A stretch of DNA of 64,000 nt from Rhyzopertha dominica (GCA_025024175.1 QCXZ01000086.1:21170245-21234244); one strand, 5' to 3'. Positions 50,408 to 62,557 are shown, counted from the stretch's first letter. Numbers and translations: made by a program. Notes: generated by a model not told the origin, from the sequence alone.

Positions 50408-52940
50408 TTATCCAAGAGACGGGAAATCACGTTCATCGTCAACCTTTGGAGCGGAACGGTTGTCATTTTTATCGTCAGCTTGATCATCATTGGGGCGATA
50501 GTTCCTTGTGCCTGGCCTCTGGTCTCTGTTGCCGCGATTACCTCTCGTGCCCGATCGGGGACCACGTCCGCGTCCTCCGGCCCCCCTCCTAGAATCATTG
50601 AAATGGATGTCGATGTCCAATATGTGTTTCTGCCTGCCCACTCGCTGCGGGTACTCGGAGGCATCATATTCCTCCTCTTCAGATTCCTTCAAATTCACGT
50701 TCAATTAACAAAATTATCAACGACAACGACAGTAACAGCTACCTCTTCCTCGCCGTTCTTCTTCTTGTTCAGTTCATACATTTTCTTCCACTGGCTGGGA
50801 TCTTCTCCTTCGCCGGCTTTACGGATGTTGTACTGGGGCTTTACACGACCAGCACGTTGAGCCTTCCATTCATCCAGAGTCAGTTCCTTTGGTTCTTCCT
50901 CGACGGGGACGCCCTCCGTCTCATTTTCGTTTTCCCTGTTTGAAACAACACACAATTGACACAGTCCGAAGACAAAAACAGTGAGTTACGTACTTGGTAT
51001 CGAGCGGTGCAGGTTCAGGTTTATCCGTATCAGCCCAGGTTTCGCTGATGTCATTGCTTTTGTCCACCTCCCTGTAAATTATCATCAATCATTTTATATT
51101 ATAGGTTGATTGGTTGGGAACTTACTCGATAACGTCCTTGTGAGAGCCCCAATTGTGTGCACCAGCGCCGTCCCGTTTGTCGATAGGTTTCACTCCCCTG
51201 TAATCGTACAAATTGTAACAAATAATGTTTCATTTACTGGCTAAACTACAAAGTAAATTTAACATGCGGCTGCAATGCTATGGCATTTATACAAAAAGAG
51301 TGCTCCGAAGAAATATTACATCTCTTATGACCATTTCTGCTTAGAAATGACACTTACCATACTTACGCCCCGTTGCACAAAGCGTGGTTAACCAGACCCC
51401 CTGGTTAACACGCGGTCAACGGGCAGTTGTCATGGAAACGGTTCTTTTTAGAGGTTCTTCATTGGTGCTGCCTATGGCAACGGCTGGTTAACCTCGTGTT
51501 AACCAGGGGGTCTGGTTAACCACGCTTTGTGCAACGGGGCCTTAGAAGGCTAATATTAACGAAGATGTTTACAAAGTAAAAAGCTCTGCCCCAGATTTTA
51601 ACGTTTGGGGACTCCACATTAAGTATGACAAAGTTCCAACAATGCACTATCAAACTTTGCAATTAACATTCTGTTAATTAAGTAACTTAGTGGATAATAT
51701 AACGCCCCTATTTTGTTGGTTTCAAGGACCAAAAACACAATTGGTTATATTTAACTGAAGTTTCCAGGAAACCCAGATTCTCTGAGGGATATTAGGTAAA
51801 AATATTTAAGTCGATTGATCAACTGCAATACTATTGTCTTTTCCAATACATGAGACAAAACTGGTAACCATTATACTGTGAATAATTTTAAATTTTTAGA
51901 ATAGTGATCAATACAGATTTTTTTAGCTGTTGACGACAGTGTAATGGCAAATGCAGTTAATTATATTTCAATTAATCTTATATTACTTGAAACAAGTTAG
52001 TGCCTTATCATAAAGGTTCCATTACAAACTTGAGATTACCAGTCTGCTCTCACTTTCATAAACTGGATCCTGAATTCCTGTTGTCCAAAAGTTTGAAAAT
52101 ACGAAATTGTAAATACAATGTGTTTGAAAGTTTCAATTCACATGCAATGGGACATATTTAATTTTACAGCAGTATACCTGTTCACGTTTAAGACAGAAAT
52201 AATAAATTGATCAATAAGACTTCGCTATATTTCACCTACGTTTTATCTGATCCGCTTTGCCTGTCAAACTCCCGTTTTCCGCGCCTGTCCTCGTAGTTAC
52301 GTCGTGGGCCACCACGCGCCCCTGCTGCTTTCGATCCTGTCAGCCTGCCACTTCTAGCTCGTCCCTCGAAGGAAGCGTCTCCGTTATCCCTGCGAGGAGG
52401 GCGATCCTCACGGTCACTGCCCAAACAATTTATGCACTACACCAACTACCATAAATACCATCACCCTTACCGGTTGCTCTCGACGGGTCCGTTGTAGGGT
52501 TTTTCTTCCCGGTTCCTCCTGTTGTTGCGCTCTTCTCTGGTGTCGTTGGTGAATTTGCTGTGTGACCGTTCCTGTTTGCTATCGGTTCGTTGGACAGGTT
52601 TCACCTCTGAAAGGGAAACTAGCGTCACTACCAAGGATCGCCGGTCGCTGCGTGGGGCCCTGGGGTCAAGAAAGGCCGTCGACAAATACTCACCGTCACG
52701 TTTGTTTTCCTGCGGCTTGTTATGCACAGGAGGCTCCTTGACCACCTTCTTTTGGGTCGGCGCGGGTTTACTTTTCGGCTGTACCTCCGTCTTGGCCTTG
52801 TTTTCCTTTTCGGCAACCTTGCTCTTCTTCTTCAGCTCCTTTTCTCGCTCTTTCAATTTCAAAGCCTCTAGAGGATCGGACTCGTCGTCGAGGAATAGTT
52901 CGAATCTGTTTGTAACACCGATGCCGTAGGTGTTCTCCAT
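50408..52940 (-). CDS. vig: Vig / SERBP1-HABP4 family RNA-binding protein
   Basis: RGG-rich RNA- and ribosome-binding protein of the SERBP1/HABP4 family; Drosophila Vig was found with RNAi complexes. Seven exons join in phase: 52694-52940, 52471-52606, 52240-52416, 51126-51197, 50994-51071, 50743-50935 and 50408-50686 (393 residues). It starts MENTYGIGVTNRFELFLDDE, the family's N-terminal block, then a Lys/Glu-rich stretch. An Arg/Gly-rich middle has RRNYEDRRGKREFDRQSGSD and the landmark KRDGAGAHNWGSHKD. The acidic linker leads to LTLDEWKAQR and the conserved repeat of the HABP4/PAI-RBP1 domain. The C-terminus has an RGG cluster (RGAGGRGRGPRSG) and ends DERDFPSLG. The 50687-50742 intron is only 56 bases. 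It is head to head with SLC35B4. Confidence 0.95.
51366..51541. mobile_element. TTA-flanked MITE, copy 2 (best preserved)
   Basis: 176 bases inside the vig intron between exons 52240-52416 and 51126-51197. CGTTGCACAAAGCGTGGTTA and its exact complement form the ends, with a second inner pair (CCCCCTGGTTAACACG / CGTGTTAACCAGGGGG). TTA on both sides suggests a PIF/Harbinger-type MITE. Confidence 0.85.
51542..52239. other. Vig intron, nothing recognised
   Basis: Plain AT-rich intron sequence with no repeat or RNA gene that I can support. Confidence 0.5.
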
Positions 52941-53741
52941 GTTCGGAAATTTGTTGATTGCGTCTTCGCAACTGGGCGATGTTGGAAGATTATTTTGGCT
53001 ATTCTTTAGCCCCCCCGTTCTCACGCACTCATTCAAGGCAATATGGCCGCTCGTCAACGGTTATTGGTCATTGGTTGCACGAGGAACCCGATCTGCGCGC
53101 TTTCTTCTGCGCATCTCAACAATGGTCGTATAAAAAGCGGCTATTTACGAACCTACATTAACTAATACAATCAACATACACCTTCAAACAATTTGTTTTC
53201 TTTAAACCATGAGTAAGATATTCCCGCTAGAATTTGCTGATAATCTTGCTTGTGTTCTATAATGTTCGAGTATTCTCAGTAGTCTTTGCACTTGTGCCGT
53301 ACCCCGAACCACTTTGATAGCCGCGAAATTCAAACGACAACAGGTATTCAATAATTACGGAGACCTGGACGTCACAGCAACCAGCAACAAACTATACATT
53401 GCTATACCGGCTATACCTGTAGGGCATGTTACTAGTATTGCCATTGTAATGTAAACTTTTAATTAATCTTTATTACGTAATATCTTAATATACATCGCAC
53501 GCAGATGGAGATCTGTAATCAACGCCGCTAGTTCTGCGCGTCTTATTATTACTATTTAAAAAAATGATTAGGACATAAGAAGCGTTTACAAAACATGACT
53601 ATGTATTTCTAGGTTACGTGGGTTATGTGGACATACGATTAGTATCATTTGTTAAATACTAGATAAGGGTTGTTAAAAAGCAAGTCATTAAATGCCTAGT
53701 CATTTAACTCGTTAATAATAATATTCTATTCTCTACACAAA
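52941..53741. promoter_or_regulatory. Divergent promoter region, vig / SLC35B4
   Basis: About 800 bases between the two start codons. It must hold both 5' UTRs and promoters. No TATA box or other element can be assigned with confidence. Confidence 0.45.
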
Positions 53742-55062
53742 ATGAACGTTAAAGCCGCTTTTGCAATTTTGATGGTGTATATAGGCTGTGGATTAAATAA
53801 TGTTTTCCTTGAATACATAATTAAGTAAGTATCACCTGCAGTTTGTTGATGGGGTCTCTATGTATACGATTTTAGGTTAGATCCCGGTGCAGGGCACTTA
53901 ATAACATTTAGTCAGTTTGTATTTATCGCTCTGCAAGGATACATCTTTACTTCAAAATTTGGAACAACCAAACGGATGCTTCCTGCAAGTGCGTACCTCA
54001 TCCTGGTGGTACTCTTTTTTATTACCAGCGTGCTCAACAACTGGGCATTCGATTTTAACATTCCGGTACCGTTGCATATGATTTTCAGATCGGTATGTTT
54101 ATGTGTAGCCTTAAGGGCCCGTCATACAAAGATTGGTTATCTAGAGGCCCCTGGTTAACATGTGGTTAATCAGGCATTGCTATAGGCAGCACCAATGAAG
54201 AAACACCTAATAGAAACGTTTTTAAGAAGGGGATTTGGTTAACCATGCTTTGTGTAACTGGCCCTGAGTATACAAAGTTGACTATTTTTTCTGCAGGGTT
54301 CTTTAATCACCAGTATGATATTAGGAATTATTATACTGAAGAAGAAATACTCCTTGCTAAAAATTCTGTCTATCATAATGATAACCATCGGAATAGCAAT
54401 TTGCACGCTCATATCAAGTAGCAGAAACCAAGTATGTAGTGACTGTGATTTGGCAGGAGGCAAACCAGTACAAGAAGAGGAAGATTTCTTGTTTTGGTGG
54501 ATAGTCGGAATACTCATATTGACATCTGCCCTGTTTCTTTCCGCATTCTTGGGTATATATCAAGAAAGTATGTACGCTAAGTATGGAAAACATCCACAAG
54601 AGGCACTTTACTACTCGGTGAGTTGTCAATGTGAATTCGTATACCTTTTAATTGTTATATTTTCAGCACCTCTATTCTTTGCCCATGTTTGTTCTATACG
54701 CACCGAGCATTGGGAGCCACAGTATGTCAGCCCTGAACAGCGAGAGTTATTTGCTGCCTGTGATAAACGCAGCAGTACCTATCCTCGTGCTTTACCTCCT
54801 TTTGAATGTGTTAACTCAGTTCGTATGCATAAGTGCTGTATACACATTAACCAGTGAGTGCAGCTCATTGACCTTTACATTAGTCATCACTCTTAGGAAA
54901 TTCTTCTCCTTGCTATTCTCGATTGTCTACTTTAAGAACCCGTTCACTCTAGGGCACTGGTTCGGAACGACCCTCGTGTTTGTTGGAACTTTGATATTTA
55001 CAGAAGTGCCCGACAAGATTCTACAAGCAACACGGTCTAAAGAAAAACTTAAAACAAAATGA
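53742..55062 (+). CDS. SLC35B4: Nucleotide-sugar transporter SLC35B4 (UDP-xylose / UDP-GlcNAc)
   Basis: Multi-span Golgi/ER antiporter importing UDP-xylose and UDP-N-acetylglucosamine for glycan synthesis. Exons 53742-53824, 53876-54092, 54297-54617 and 54667-55062 join in phase (338 residues, close to the 331 of the human protein). It begins MNVKAAFAILMVYIGC, a first membrane segment without a cleaved signal, then GHLITFSQFVFIALQGYIF. The family hallmark PLHMIFRSGSLITSMILGII spans the exon 2-3 junction, followed by LKKKYSLLKILSIIMITIGI. Late blocks LTSECSSLTFTLVITLRKFF, FKNPFTLGHW and FVGTLIFTEV match the family. The C-terminus is basic (KSKEKLKTK-like), fitting a lysine retrieval signal. 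The second intron contains a MITE. Confidence 0.95.
54114..54264. mobile_element. TTA-flanked MITE, copy 3 (diverged)
   Basis: Within the 54093-54296 intron of SLC35B4 and almost filling it. Ends AGGGCCCGTCATACAAAG and CTTTGTGTAACTGGCCC; left border TTA, right TGA. The interior is inverted relative to copies 1 and 2 (TATAGGCAGCACCAATGAAG). Confidence 0.75.
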
Positions 55063-55231
55063 TGAAGTATTCTTTTAGGAAAATTTGTTTTCATTTATTT
55101 CTATACCTCCCCTTTTATGTTGTCTGTTACTAAACAAAGTTGAAAGTTTTTTTGTAGTTTTAATACATCCATATCAGTGGCATGCAGTAGACTTTCATGG
55201 AACAGAAGCAACCTGCTTGTTATATATAGAG

Positions 55232-56550
55232 TAGTGAGGTTGATTTTATATCGATTTTTACAAAAATCCATTTTTAACGTTCAAAAATCGATCTTTTTGA
55301 ATCGATTTTGAGTTGCTCGATTTTTGAAGAGATCGGAAAAGGTGTGCTCGAATCGAATCGAATTCAGTGATGTCCAGATTTTGTTATAATAAACTCACTG
55401 GTTACTGACTAAAATGTTGAACTTAAAATTTGCAAGGTATGTGGCGAAACATAGAGTCAAAGGCCAAAGGTACTTCCATAATTCCTTTTACCTATAACAG
55501 AGAGCGCTCGCCAACGCCTAAGCTAAAAGTTAAAAATTAATCAATTGAAAACGTGCATGGTCATCATCCGTGTATATATAAAACCACTGCAAATTGAATC
55601 AATACTTCCACATCCAATTGTCAAAACGACATTATCTTTTTTATTTCTTATACCATACCGTTAGAACGCCATTAGGCTTTGAGTATTTTTTCTCTACACA
55701 TTTTTTTCTGAGACAAACAGTCCTGGTGATATTAGCAAAAATATATAAATTTTAAAATCGGTTTTTACCAAATAACTCAAAAATTATTAGTTTAACAAAA
55801 AAATTGCTTTCTGATCAGAAATTTGATTTCCTATATAATGCCAAAATTAAAAAAAACCGTACGAGCACGGTCCAAAATAGGTTTTCTGGAAATATTTCGA
55901 AAATGTCAAAATATTGAATAATTTTTTTTGTGAGAAATTTTATTTTCTATCTGATGGTATTTTAATTTTTTTAATATATTAAATACATTCAGAGATATTT
56001 AGGAAAAACCGTTTTCCTTAAGTGACGCTTTTTTGCTAATAGGTATATTCCAAACAGTTTGCTGCACCGAAAATTTATAAGAGGGAATGTTACTCGCAGT
56101 TATCACATACTAAAACGAAAAAAAATAAAAATTTGCAAAAAGGGTAGTTACTCCCAATTTGCCAAATTTCAAGTTCATATATTAAGTGTTTCGAAAGTTA
56201 TCGTGTCCACAAACAAAACCACAGACAGACAGACAAGAAATTTTTTTGCTCAATTTTTTGACCATTTTAAAGCGAATGAGCAAATTTTTGCGATACAATA
56301 CTTCCCATCTGTTGGATGTGGAAGTAAAATGTAGTTGTTATATTAATGTACTTTTCTTTTATTCATATGTCAATAGTTAGCAGTATCAAATGTTTACGGT
56401 CTCATTTAACACAGCCTATTTTTGATTTTTTGAAATCGATTTCTTTAAAATCGATCTTCTAAGGACGATTTTTTGCATGAATCGATATTAACTATTTCAA
56501 TTTTCGATTCATGCAAAAATCGATTTTTATGGTTAGTTGCAACATCACTA
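55232..56550. mobile_element. Inverted-repeat element with TAGTGAGGTTG ends, hosting copy D
   Basis: TAGTGAGGTTGATTTTATATC at the left is the approximate inverse of the right end (TTATGGTTAGTTGCAACATCACTA). Several ATCGATTTTT palindromes line both arms, around 55245-55330 and 56425-56530. It lies between SLC35B4 and RUNDC1. The class is unknown; an hAT-like MITE is one possibility. The ~0.75-kb element of copy D is nested inside. Confidence 0.55.
55586..56330 (+). mobile_element. Unclassified ~0.75-kb element, copy D (clearest ends)
   Basis: Begins GCAAATTGAATCAATACTTCCACATCCAATT and ends TTGGATGTGGAAGT, so TACTTCCACATCCA is an inverted terminal repeat. It carries the shared blocks GAGACAAACAGTCCTGGTGA, CTATCTGATGG, CGAAAGTTATCGTGTCCAC and ACAGACAGACAGACAAG. 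Small frames conflict between copies, so I treat it as non-coding. Confidence 0.75.
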
Positions 56551-57481
56551 ATATAGAATGCTCACTGTAGAATTCAACATGAAATATCTCAAAAAGAAAT
56601 GATTAGGGTAATGGTACCTTGGTATCTTTTTTTTTTAATTTGATACCGTTAATTGAAAGCGCTATAAAAAAATGGGGTATTTAAAATAACAAACTTGTAG
56701 TCGATATCTCGGCCAGTTGATGTTCAATTGTTTTTTTTTTGTAAACACCACAGGATTCTTCTAAAAAATTCGTGAAACTTTTACATCTAAACCATTAGTC
56801 TACCACGTCAAATAAAAAAGTTTGCCACTGTAGACAGTTACTGTGACGTGAACACCCTGTATATAACATAATAATATAAAAACTAGATGTTTCGTAATTT
56901 GTTTAATCTTGACCGTTATTTATGCCTGAAAATGAACAGTCAACAAAATAAATAATATGCAGATCAGACGTTGCATGATAAATGCATTTATTTTGTCCCC
57001 TACTGAAAATTGACTTCTATTAGCTTGTAAATTTAAATTCAGTTTCGCATTGAAGAGGAAGTATTTGAATAAATACATACATTCTTACTACGGCACAAAA
57101 AATCCCGAGATTGATTTGAAAACTATGAAACTCACAACCTTATCCCGGTAAGTGCAGAAACACCAGCAACACATGTAACATTTTACAAATAAAGCTTATG
57201 ATGTAATTTTGCTCATTTTAGCATAGTAATTTCTGTGCTGTGTTAATGCAAGCAAATATCAACAGCAAAATATGCAACCAGCCCTACGCTACTACCACAT
57301 AACGATCAAATAGTTTAACAGCAGCATTATGTGAAAACTTTTTTATGCATATGGGTGCAAACTAACCCCATTTTGTATTAGAGTGAAATATACCTAGTTA
57401 ACGATATGCATGAAATCTAAACGATAAGTTGAATAACTTAGTAACGTTAAAATAATAGTTCTGTATATATTCAGCCAAACA
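56551..57481. other. Intergenic, repeat fragment
   Basis: A single foldback-type end (GTGAACACCCTGTATATA at 56850-56868) without a visible partner; otherwise plain AT-rich sequence. Confidence 0.4.
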
Positions 57482-57487
57482 TTTATT
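57482..57487 (-). terminator. Poly(A) signal of RUNDC1
   Basis: AATAAA on the minus strand about 100 bases past the RUNDC1 stop. Confidence 0.55.
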
Positions 57488-57582
57488 ATTTCATATCAGT
57501 AACTCAAAAAGCACAGGTACCGTATCACAGTAAATGGAATGGAATGTACAACAAAGAATTTTCAGATCAGAAAGTAATCAAT

Positions 57583-59469
57583 CTAAGTAAAAATGTCTTT
57601 AATATTCAGGAACTGGTGGACAGCTAAATCGATGGGTAGGTCAAACTTGTACGCCGTCAAGGTGTTGAGGCTCTGCAGGCTGTCCTGGAAGCCTGAAATG
57701 TAAATGTTATAAAACAGAAATACCCCCATTATCAGCACGCACCAGTTTTTGCGACGTAACTCCAAGGCAGATAGTGCACGTCGATCAACTGTCGGCATTG
57801 AAAGATCAGGTTCAACCATGGCACAAGCTTTCCAGCACTGAAACATCGTTCTTGAAATGTAACAGAATGTCAGCACAATATACTTACTTCAACGCAGCAC
57901 AAACGAATGCTTTAAAATGGGAATCGTAGCTTCTCTTGTACGGCATATGGGTGGAAATAATGCTTCCTATGGCACATAGCATGTTGTGTTTGCCAGATGA
58001 CAAGGAAGCACCGCTTATCTCCAGATTGAAGCTCTGCGAAAGCTTCCTAGCTGGCGTCGAGTTGAACTTGTCGCCATTTTTCAGGTGGTAGTAGTGCAGG
58101 ATGATTTCCCATGCGTGAATTTCAGAATGGACGCGGTGTTTCTCCGTGGGAGACAACCCATGAAAGGAACTAAACTGTGGCTGTCCTCGATAGCAACAGC
58201 ACCGTGTTGCATCAAATCCCTAATGGAAGAGGCCAAGTATTTTCTGACGGCCGTTGTTACCCTGACATTACACAGAACTGCAATGGATTCCGAGTCGCTG
58301 CTGTATTCCCCGCAACTGTTGTCCGTTGCCTCGATGGTCTCTTTAACTGTAGCTATGGCAAGCTCGAGGCGTGCCCGCAAATCACTAAAACCCAGTTTAT
58401 AATGCCCCACTGAAACTAATTTTTAATGCTTACCCGTAGTGGTTGATTTTGGAGGTGGTCTTGAGATTGTTCCTCTTGAAATCACGTGGTCCACAGCCCA
58501 AGTGTAACAGTGCAAACATATGCAGCAGCACACCCATTTTATGTATGATGCCCAACGTTTCAGTTTGTACAGGTTTCTTGACAGAATGAAGGGCACAGCC
58601 GCACACGCAACGTGCGCTTTTCGGCGAGTCTGCCTGTAAGTAATGAATGAATCTCTCTAAATCAGCCACTTGTGTTTTCAGCTGTGCAACTAGATGTTCT
58701 TTCATCTTCAGTGGATTGACTAGTTGACCGAGTGCCACATCTACTTGTTGCTTCACATCTGCTGGTGTTAGCTAAGTGAAAAAAAAAATGATATGGTTTC
58801 CCTTGCAAATTTCCATCAACAAACCTGGTAATATTTCTGCTCGTCCAGTTGTAAATTCATCCGTCTTTTAAGTTCGTTCAAGATAAACCGTTGCCTTTCC
58901 ACCACAACATCTTGAGGCACGGCCGAATCACCGCTTTCAAATGCGTACTGTTCGAGCTCATGTAACTGATTTTTCAGCTTCTCGATCAGTTCCCGTTGCT
59001 GGGCCCTTCTCAGCCGCATTACTTCAGCCAGGTTGACTTCTTCCATTCGTTCTTTCGTTACGCTTATGTCTGGAATACCACGGAAAGCAAATTCCTGTAA
59101 AGATTTCAACAAGGTTTCTTTATCTTCTAAAGGAGCCTCTACAACTTGATGCAGGCGAAACTGGACTTGAGCAAAATGAGTCGTGAGGGCAATCAGAGAT
59201 GAATTCAACTGTTCCTGCTCTTCCTCCAGTGCACGGAGCTTCTCCAATGTAACACTTCAAGACATATGGATGAAGTAACTTCATTTCATTATCAATATAC
59301 AAACTTACTGGTGGTCACATAGATTATCCAACGATTTGGTAGTGTCCTCTTGGGCCTTTTCTTCTTCGTTTGGAGCGCCTAAAGGGTCCCATCGCTCGCA
59401 AGTAGGCTGATAACTAGGCTGATCTTCTGAAGACGTATCTGATGGCGCAAGACAATCATCGAGATTCAT
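57583..59469 (-). CDS. RUNDC1: RUN domain-containing protein 1, with an apparent 1-base frameshift
   Basis: RUN-domain protein of poorly known function. Exons 59309-59469, 58825-59254, 58434-58771, 57888-58384, 57743-57837 and 57583-57692. The N-terminal third is coiled coil (KLRALEEEQEQLNSSLIALT, then HFAQVQFRLHQVV and EEFAFRG-type QEFAFRGIPDI), typical of RUNDC1. The C-terminal RUN domain covers LRARLELAIATVKETIEATD through SLVPFMG, then HAWEIILHYYHLKNG, the YKRSYDSHFKAFVCAAL helix and LVPWLNLIFQC. Between VPFMG and the next part the frame changes by one base near 58155: total exon length is 1631, one short of a multiple of three, so a single missing base explains it. A sequencing error is the simplest cause; a real lesion is possible. 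I chose the 58384 acceptor because the nearer AG at 58410 breaks the frame. Confidence 0.85.
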
Positions 59470-60589
59470 TGTGAAGCAGTGGAATGCCTATTTCGTAAAG
59501 TACGTTGACGAATTATGCAGTAGAAATTTATTAAACTAGGACATTAAACGTTGGAACATATCGACGATACGACGGTGTTAATTTTCGTAATCCCTGACTT
59601 ACGTGAAGCTAGCCACATCCACGATTGACGTAATCAAGAGGATCGCCCAAAATTAAATTACCCTTATAATGAATTGATCATTTCATTTCAAATCAATTAA
59701 TATTATGCTGTCATTAAATCCTGCATGTACTTCCTCATTATCTTATTGTATAAAGAGTAAAGAGCATCATGCCATAATCAAACAACAAACACTATTTCTG
59801 TGGCTGTGGTAACAACATAACCTCTTCAGTCTGTATGCATTGGTCCTGTAAAGTTATAAGATTTTTTTGACTTAAAATAAAAGTTTAATACTATTTTGAC
59901 TGATATTTGTAGATAATTTCAAAGTAATTTTTAACATGCACAAATGTGGTGCCTACATCATGTTTATCAACTATTGAACATGTACACTCTGGCATTTAAC
60001 TTTCAGTGTAATTAGTCGTAGCACAATAATTAATAATTCGGATGGATTTCGAAAAATAGGACAGCGCGTAAAATATTCTCTCACTGCAGAAATTTTGTCG
60101 GACTCAAATGATAGAATACCTATATTTCATATTTGTCCGTTGTGGAGTGTCCGCAACCACTTTCGAGATGTCAACAATCGACATAACCTATACTTAATAA
60201 ATAAAAACAAGATGCGGCTCTAGGACAAAAAAAAATAAGCAGAAGTTCCCTTAAGAAAAGTATGAATGAAATGTTTAAGACTTCCATTAAGCTCTTTGTT
60301 TTAATTACCATGCCCAAGTTTTTTTATGTATATTTTTTAATATGGATCACCCAAAATAAGGACTTTTAGACTTTATGCTGGAATATAATTTTCAATCTCA
60401 TCAGGATATACATAAAAATCAAGCATGAAATATTGCCACATTGCTGTTGTAGTATGGTCAGGTTGAGTTCTAAAAACTGTTCAACTAATCTTATTTAGGT
60501 ATGGTTAATCAGAACATCAATTATGTGTAAATGCTGTGCAGTAGTCAGTAAAAGTTTAATGTTTCAAACTGTTTTATTTTCATATACAG
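59470..60589. other. Intergenic, RUNDC1 to CRELD
   Basis: RUNDC1 promoter and CRELD 3' flank. AT-rich, with no gene or clear repeat. Confidence 0.45.
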
Positions 60590-60595
60590 TTTATT
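60590..60595 (-). terminator. Poly(A) signal of CRELD
   Basis: AATAAA on the minus strand 34 bases past the stop; another lies at 60573-60578. Confidence 0.6.
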
Positions 60596-60628
60596 TCAAG
60601 CAAATATAAATATCCACACTAACACTCA

Positions 60629-61909
60629 CTAGTTGCTATGCTTAACCATTTGCCTCATTAAACTCGCAGTATCTGGTTGTGTCGCTGTTCCAAGCACATA
60701 CTCTGAGACTGATATATAAATAGCAACCGTTACACCAACAACAGCAGCCAAAATTATACTTTTTTGGAAGATAATGCACGTTGCAATACAAAGGCCTAAG
60801 TAAGTTAAGTATCTGGTAACAAAAACGTGGTAATTCCTTTGTTGCTGCTCGACACCTGAAAATATAAAACTGCTATATGTGACATTCACAGACTAATTGT
60901 ATGAGACATACTGGTGCACATATTATCTTGTAAGACGTATCCCGCGGCACACTTTACACACATATCTGGTCCATCTCCAGTGCAACCATCGCAGGCACTG
61001 TCACACTCCAAACATTTATAGCCACCGTCTGAATTGACACAGAACTGTGAATGTGGACAAACAGCTGGCAAGATAGCACACTCGTTGATGTCTAAGCAAC
61101 CCCTTTCTTCATCCATTGTCCAACCATCGGCGCACATCTCACAACCTATAAGAACCGATATGTCATTTAACATTTATAATTAAACAATTCACATTACCCA
61201 TAGGACCTGCCGATTTACAGGCACCCAAGCACGAGACGTGGCATTTAGAACACAGCACCTTCTTGTCGTCCTTATAAGACTGGTAATAATTTTCAGCGCA
61301 TGCATTGCAATGTTCACCGGTATAACCATGGTCACATGCACATCTACCGTTTCCTTTTCGAGTGCCTGCCCCTTTACACTTGCCATTGTTGTTACAGACG
61401 TTATCGGGATACCCGGGGCAGGCAGTACAATTCATGCCATAGTGTAAATGGGGACAGCAAAGCTGTACAGTGTCAATACAAAAATATTTGAATAAATCAG
61501 AGTCGATCGACTGGCGATTGAACCACCACTCTTCTATCTCGCCATCATACTGTTCGTGAAATGAGTAGCACTGGTCACGACCTTCTTCTACATCAGAACA
61601 GACTGTCTCTTGAATCTCAGTCAGCCGAATTTCACTTGTGGCATAATTGCCTAGCTTTGCTTCTTCCCAAGCTGCATCGCCTCCTTCGAATTTACCTTTA
61701 GCAGTCTTCTTCATACCCTACGAAATTTATCAGTAGATCAGTAAGTCCAAACCACTTATCGTTATTACCCTTTCAAAGGAATCTATGAAAACACGACATG
61801 CCCTGCAAGGAGGTAATTTTCTTTGTCGAAGTACGTCACTTTGGGAACCTCTACACGTTTTGGATATATAAAGAAATATTGATATTGCGATTATTATACT
61901 ATATCTCAT
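60629..61909 (-). CDS. CRELD: Cysteine-rich with EGF-like domains protein (CRELD)
   Basis: ER-resident or membrane protein of the CRELD family, linked to folding and transport of receptors. Four exons: 61769-61909, 61198-61717, 60912-61145 and 60629-60855 (373 residues). A signal peptide (RYSIIIAISIFLYIS) is followed by the CRAC-type pair PPCRACRVF, the WE-containing block (SFHEQYDGEIEEWWF), then LCCPHLHYGMNC, an EGF module (CNNNGKCKG...CACDHGYTGEHC), furin-like cysteine repeats (CSKCHVSCLGACKSAGP) and a calcium-binding EGF (DINECAILPAVCPHSQFC). The C-terminus has two adjacent hydrophobic segments (YLTYLGLCIATCIIF and IILAAVVGVTVAIYI), the membrane-anchored CRELD1 pattern rather than the soluble CRELD2 one. 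It is head to head with NOMO, 650 bases apart. Confidence 0.95.
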
Positions 61910-62557
61910 TATTTAAAACAGCCACTGGGTCTTTATTCAATTTAATAATGACTTTACAGGTGCAAATTAAAAATTAAACACACAATTTGACATTTATGTA
62001 CTTATCTATGTCATTTTCTGTCTGACCGACGTGGCCATCATTGGGCAATGTTGCCGTATCACACAAAATATCTGGTTAAAACAATTCAATTCATTTAAAC
62101 TCATTACATACTAAAACAATATTCCATGTAACTACCGCACTTATAGGGTGTTCGAAAACTATATGTGGCCTTAAATATGTATAAACACATGATACATAAT
62201 AAGTAAATAAACACAAAAAGGCGTATAACAATAAGACTGAACTATGTACAGAAATTAAAATATGTTGTTCAACTACGTTCTCAAAACTTCCATTTTCATT
62301 ATCTCCGCCACCTTCCTCAATAATTTCTGGTTCTTTTAAGTTCTTATTATGATATTGGTTATTTTTTTTGATCCCATAAAGACTGTCTTTCCTCAACTAA
62401 AGTTATTAATATTTAGCACGTTTGTTTTTGACACAATTAGGTTGGAACCCCTCTTAGTAGTAACGGAAATACGTCATCGATGAGTGATGACGTAACTATA
62501 AAGTTCTGTGAACAGCGGTATATATGTAATGTATATGTGTACTTATCACTTATAACT
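61910..62557. promoter_or_regulatory. Divergent promoter region, CRELD / NOMO
   Basis: 648 bases between the two start codons of ER-linked genes. A direct ACGTCATCGATGAGTGATGACGT-like palindromic stretch at 62470-62493 (ACGTCATC and GATGACGT, 23 bases apart end to end) resembles a CRE/ATF-type site. No further element is assigned. Confidence 0.5.

Noticed and set aside
50480..50860. Plus-strand frames of up to 126 codons opposite the last vig exons
   Set aside because: They are the antisense shadow of GC-rich RGG and acidic coding sequence.
58140..58170. Programmed -1 frameshifting to explain RUNDC1
   Set aside because: No slippery heptamer or obvious downstream pseudoknot at the frame switch; a missing base is simpler.
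58385..58410. Nearer splice acceptor at 58410 for the RUN-domain exon of RUNDC1
   Set aside because: It puts the exon out of frame with the preceding one; the acceptor giving 58384 joins in phase.
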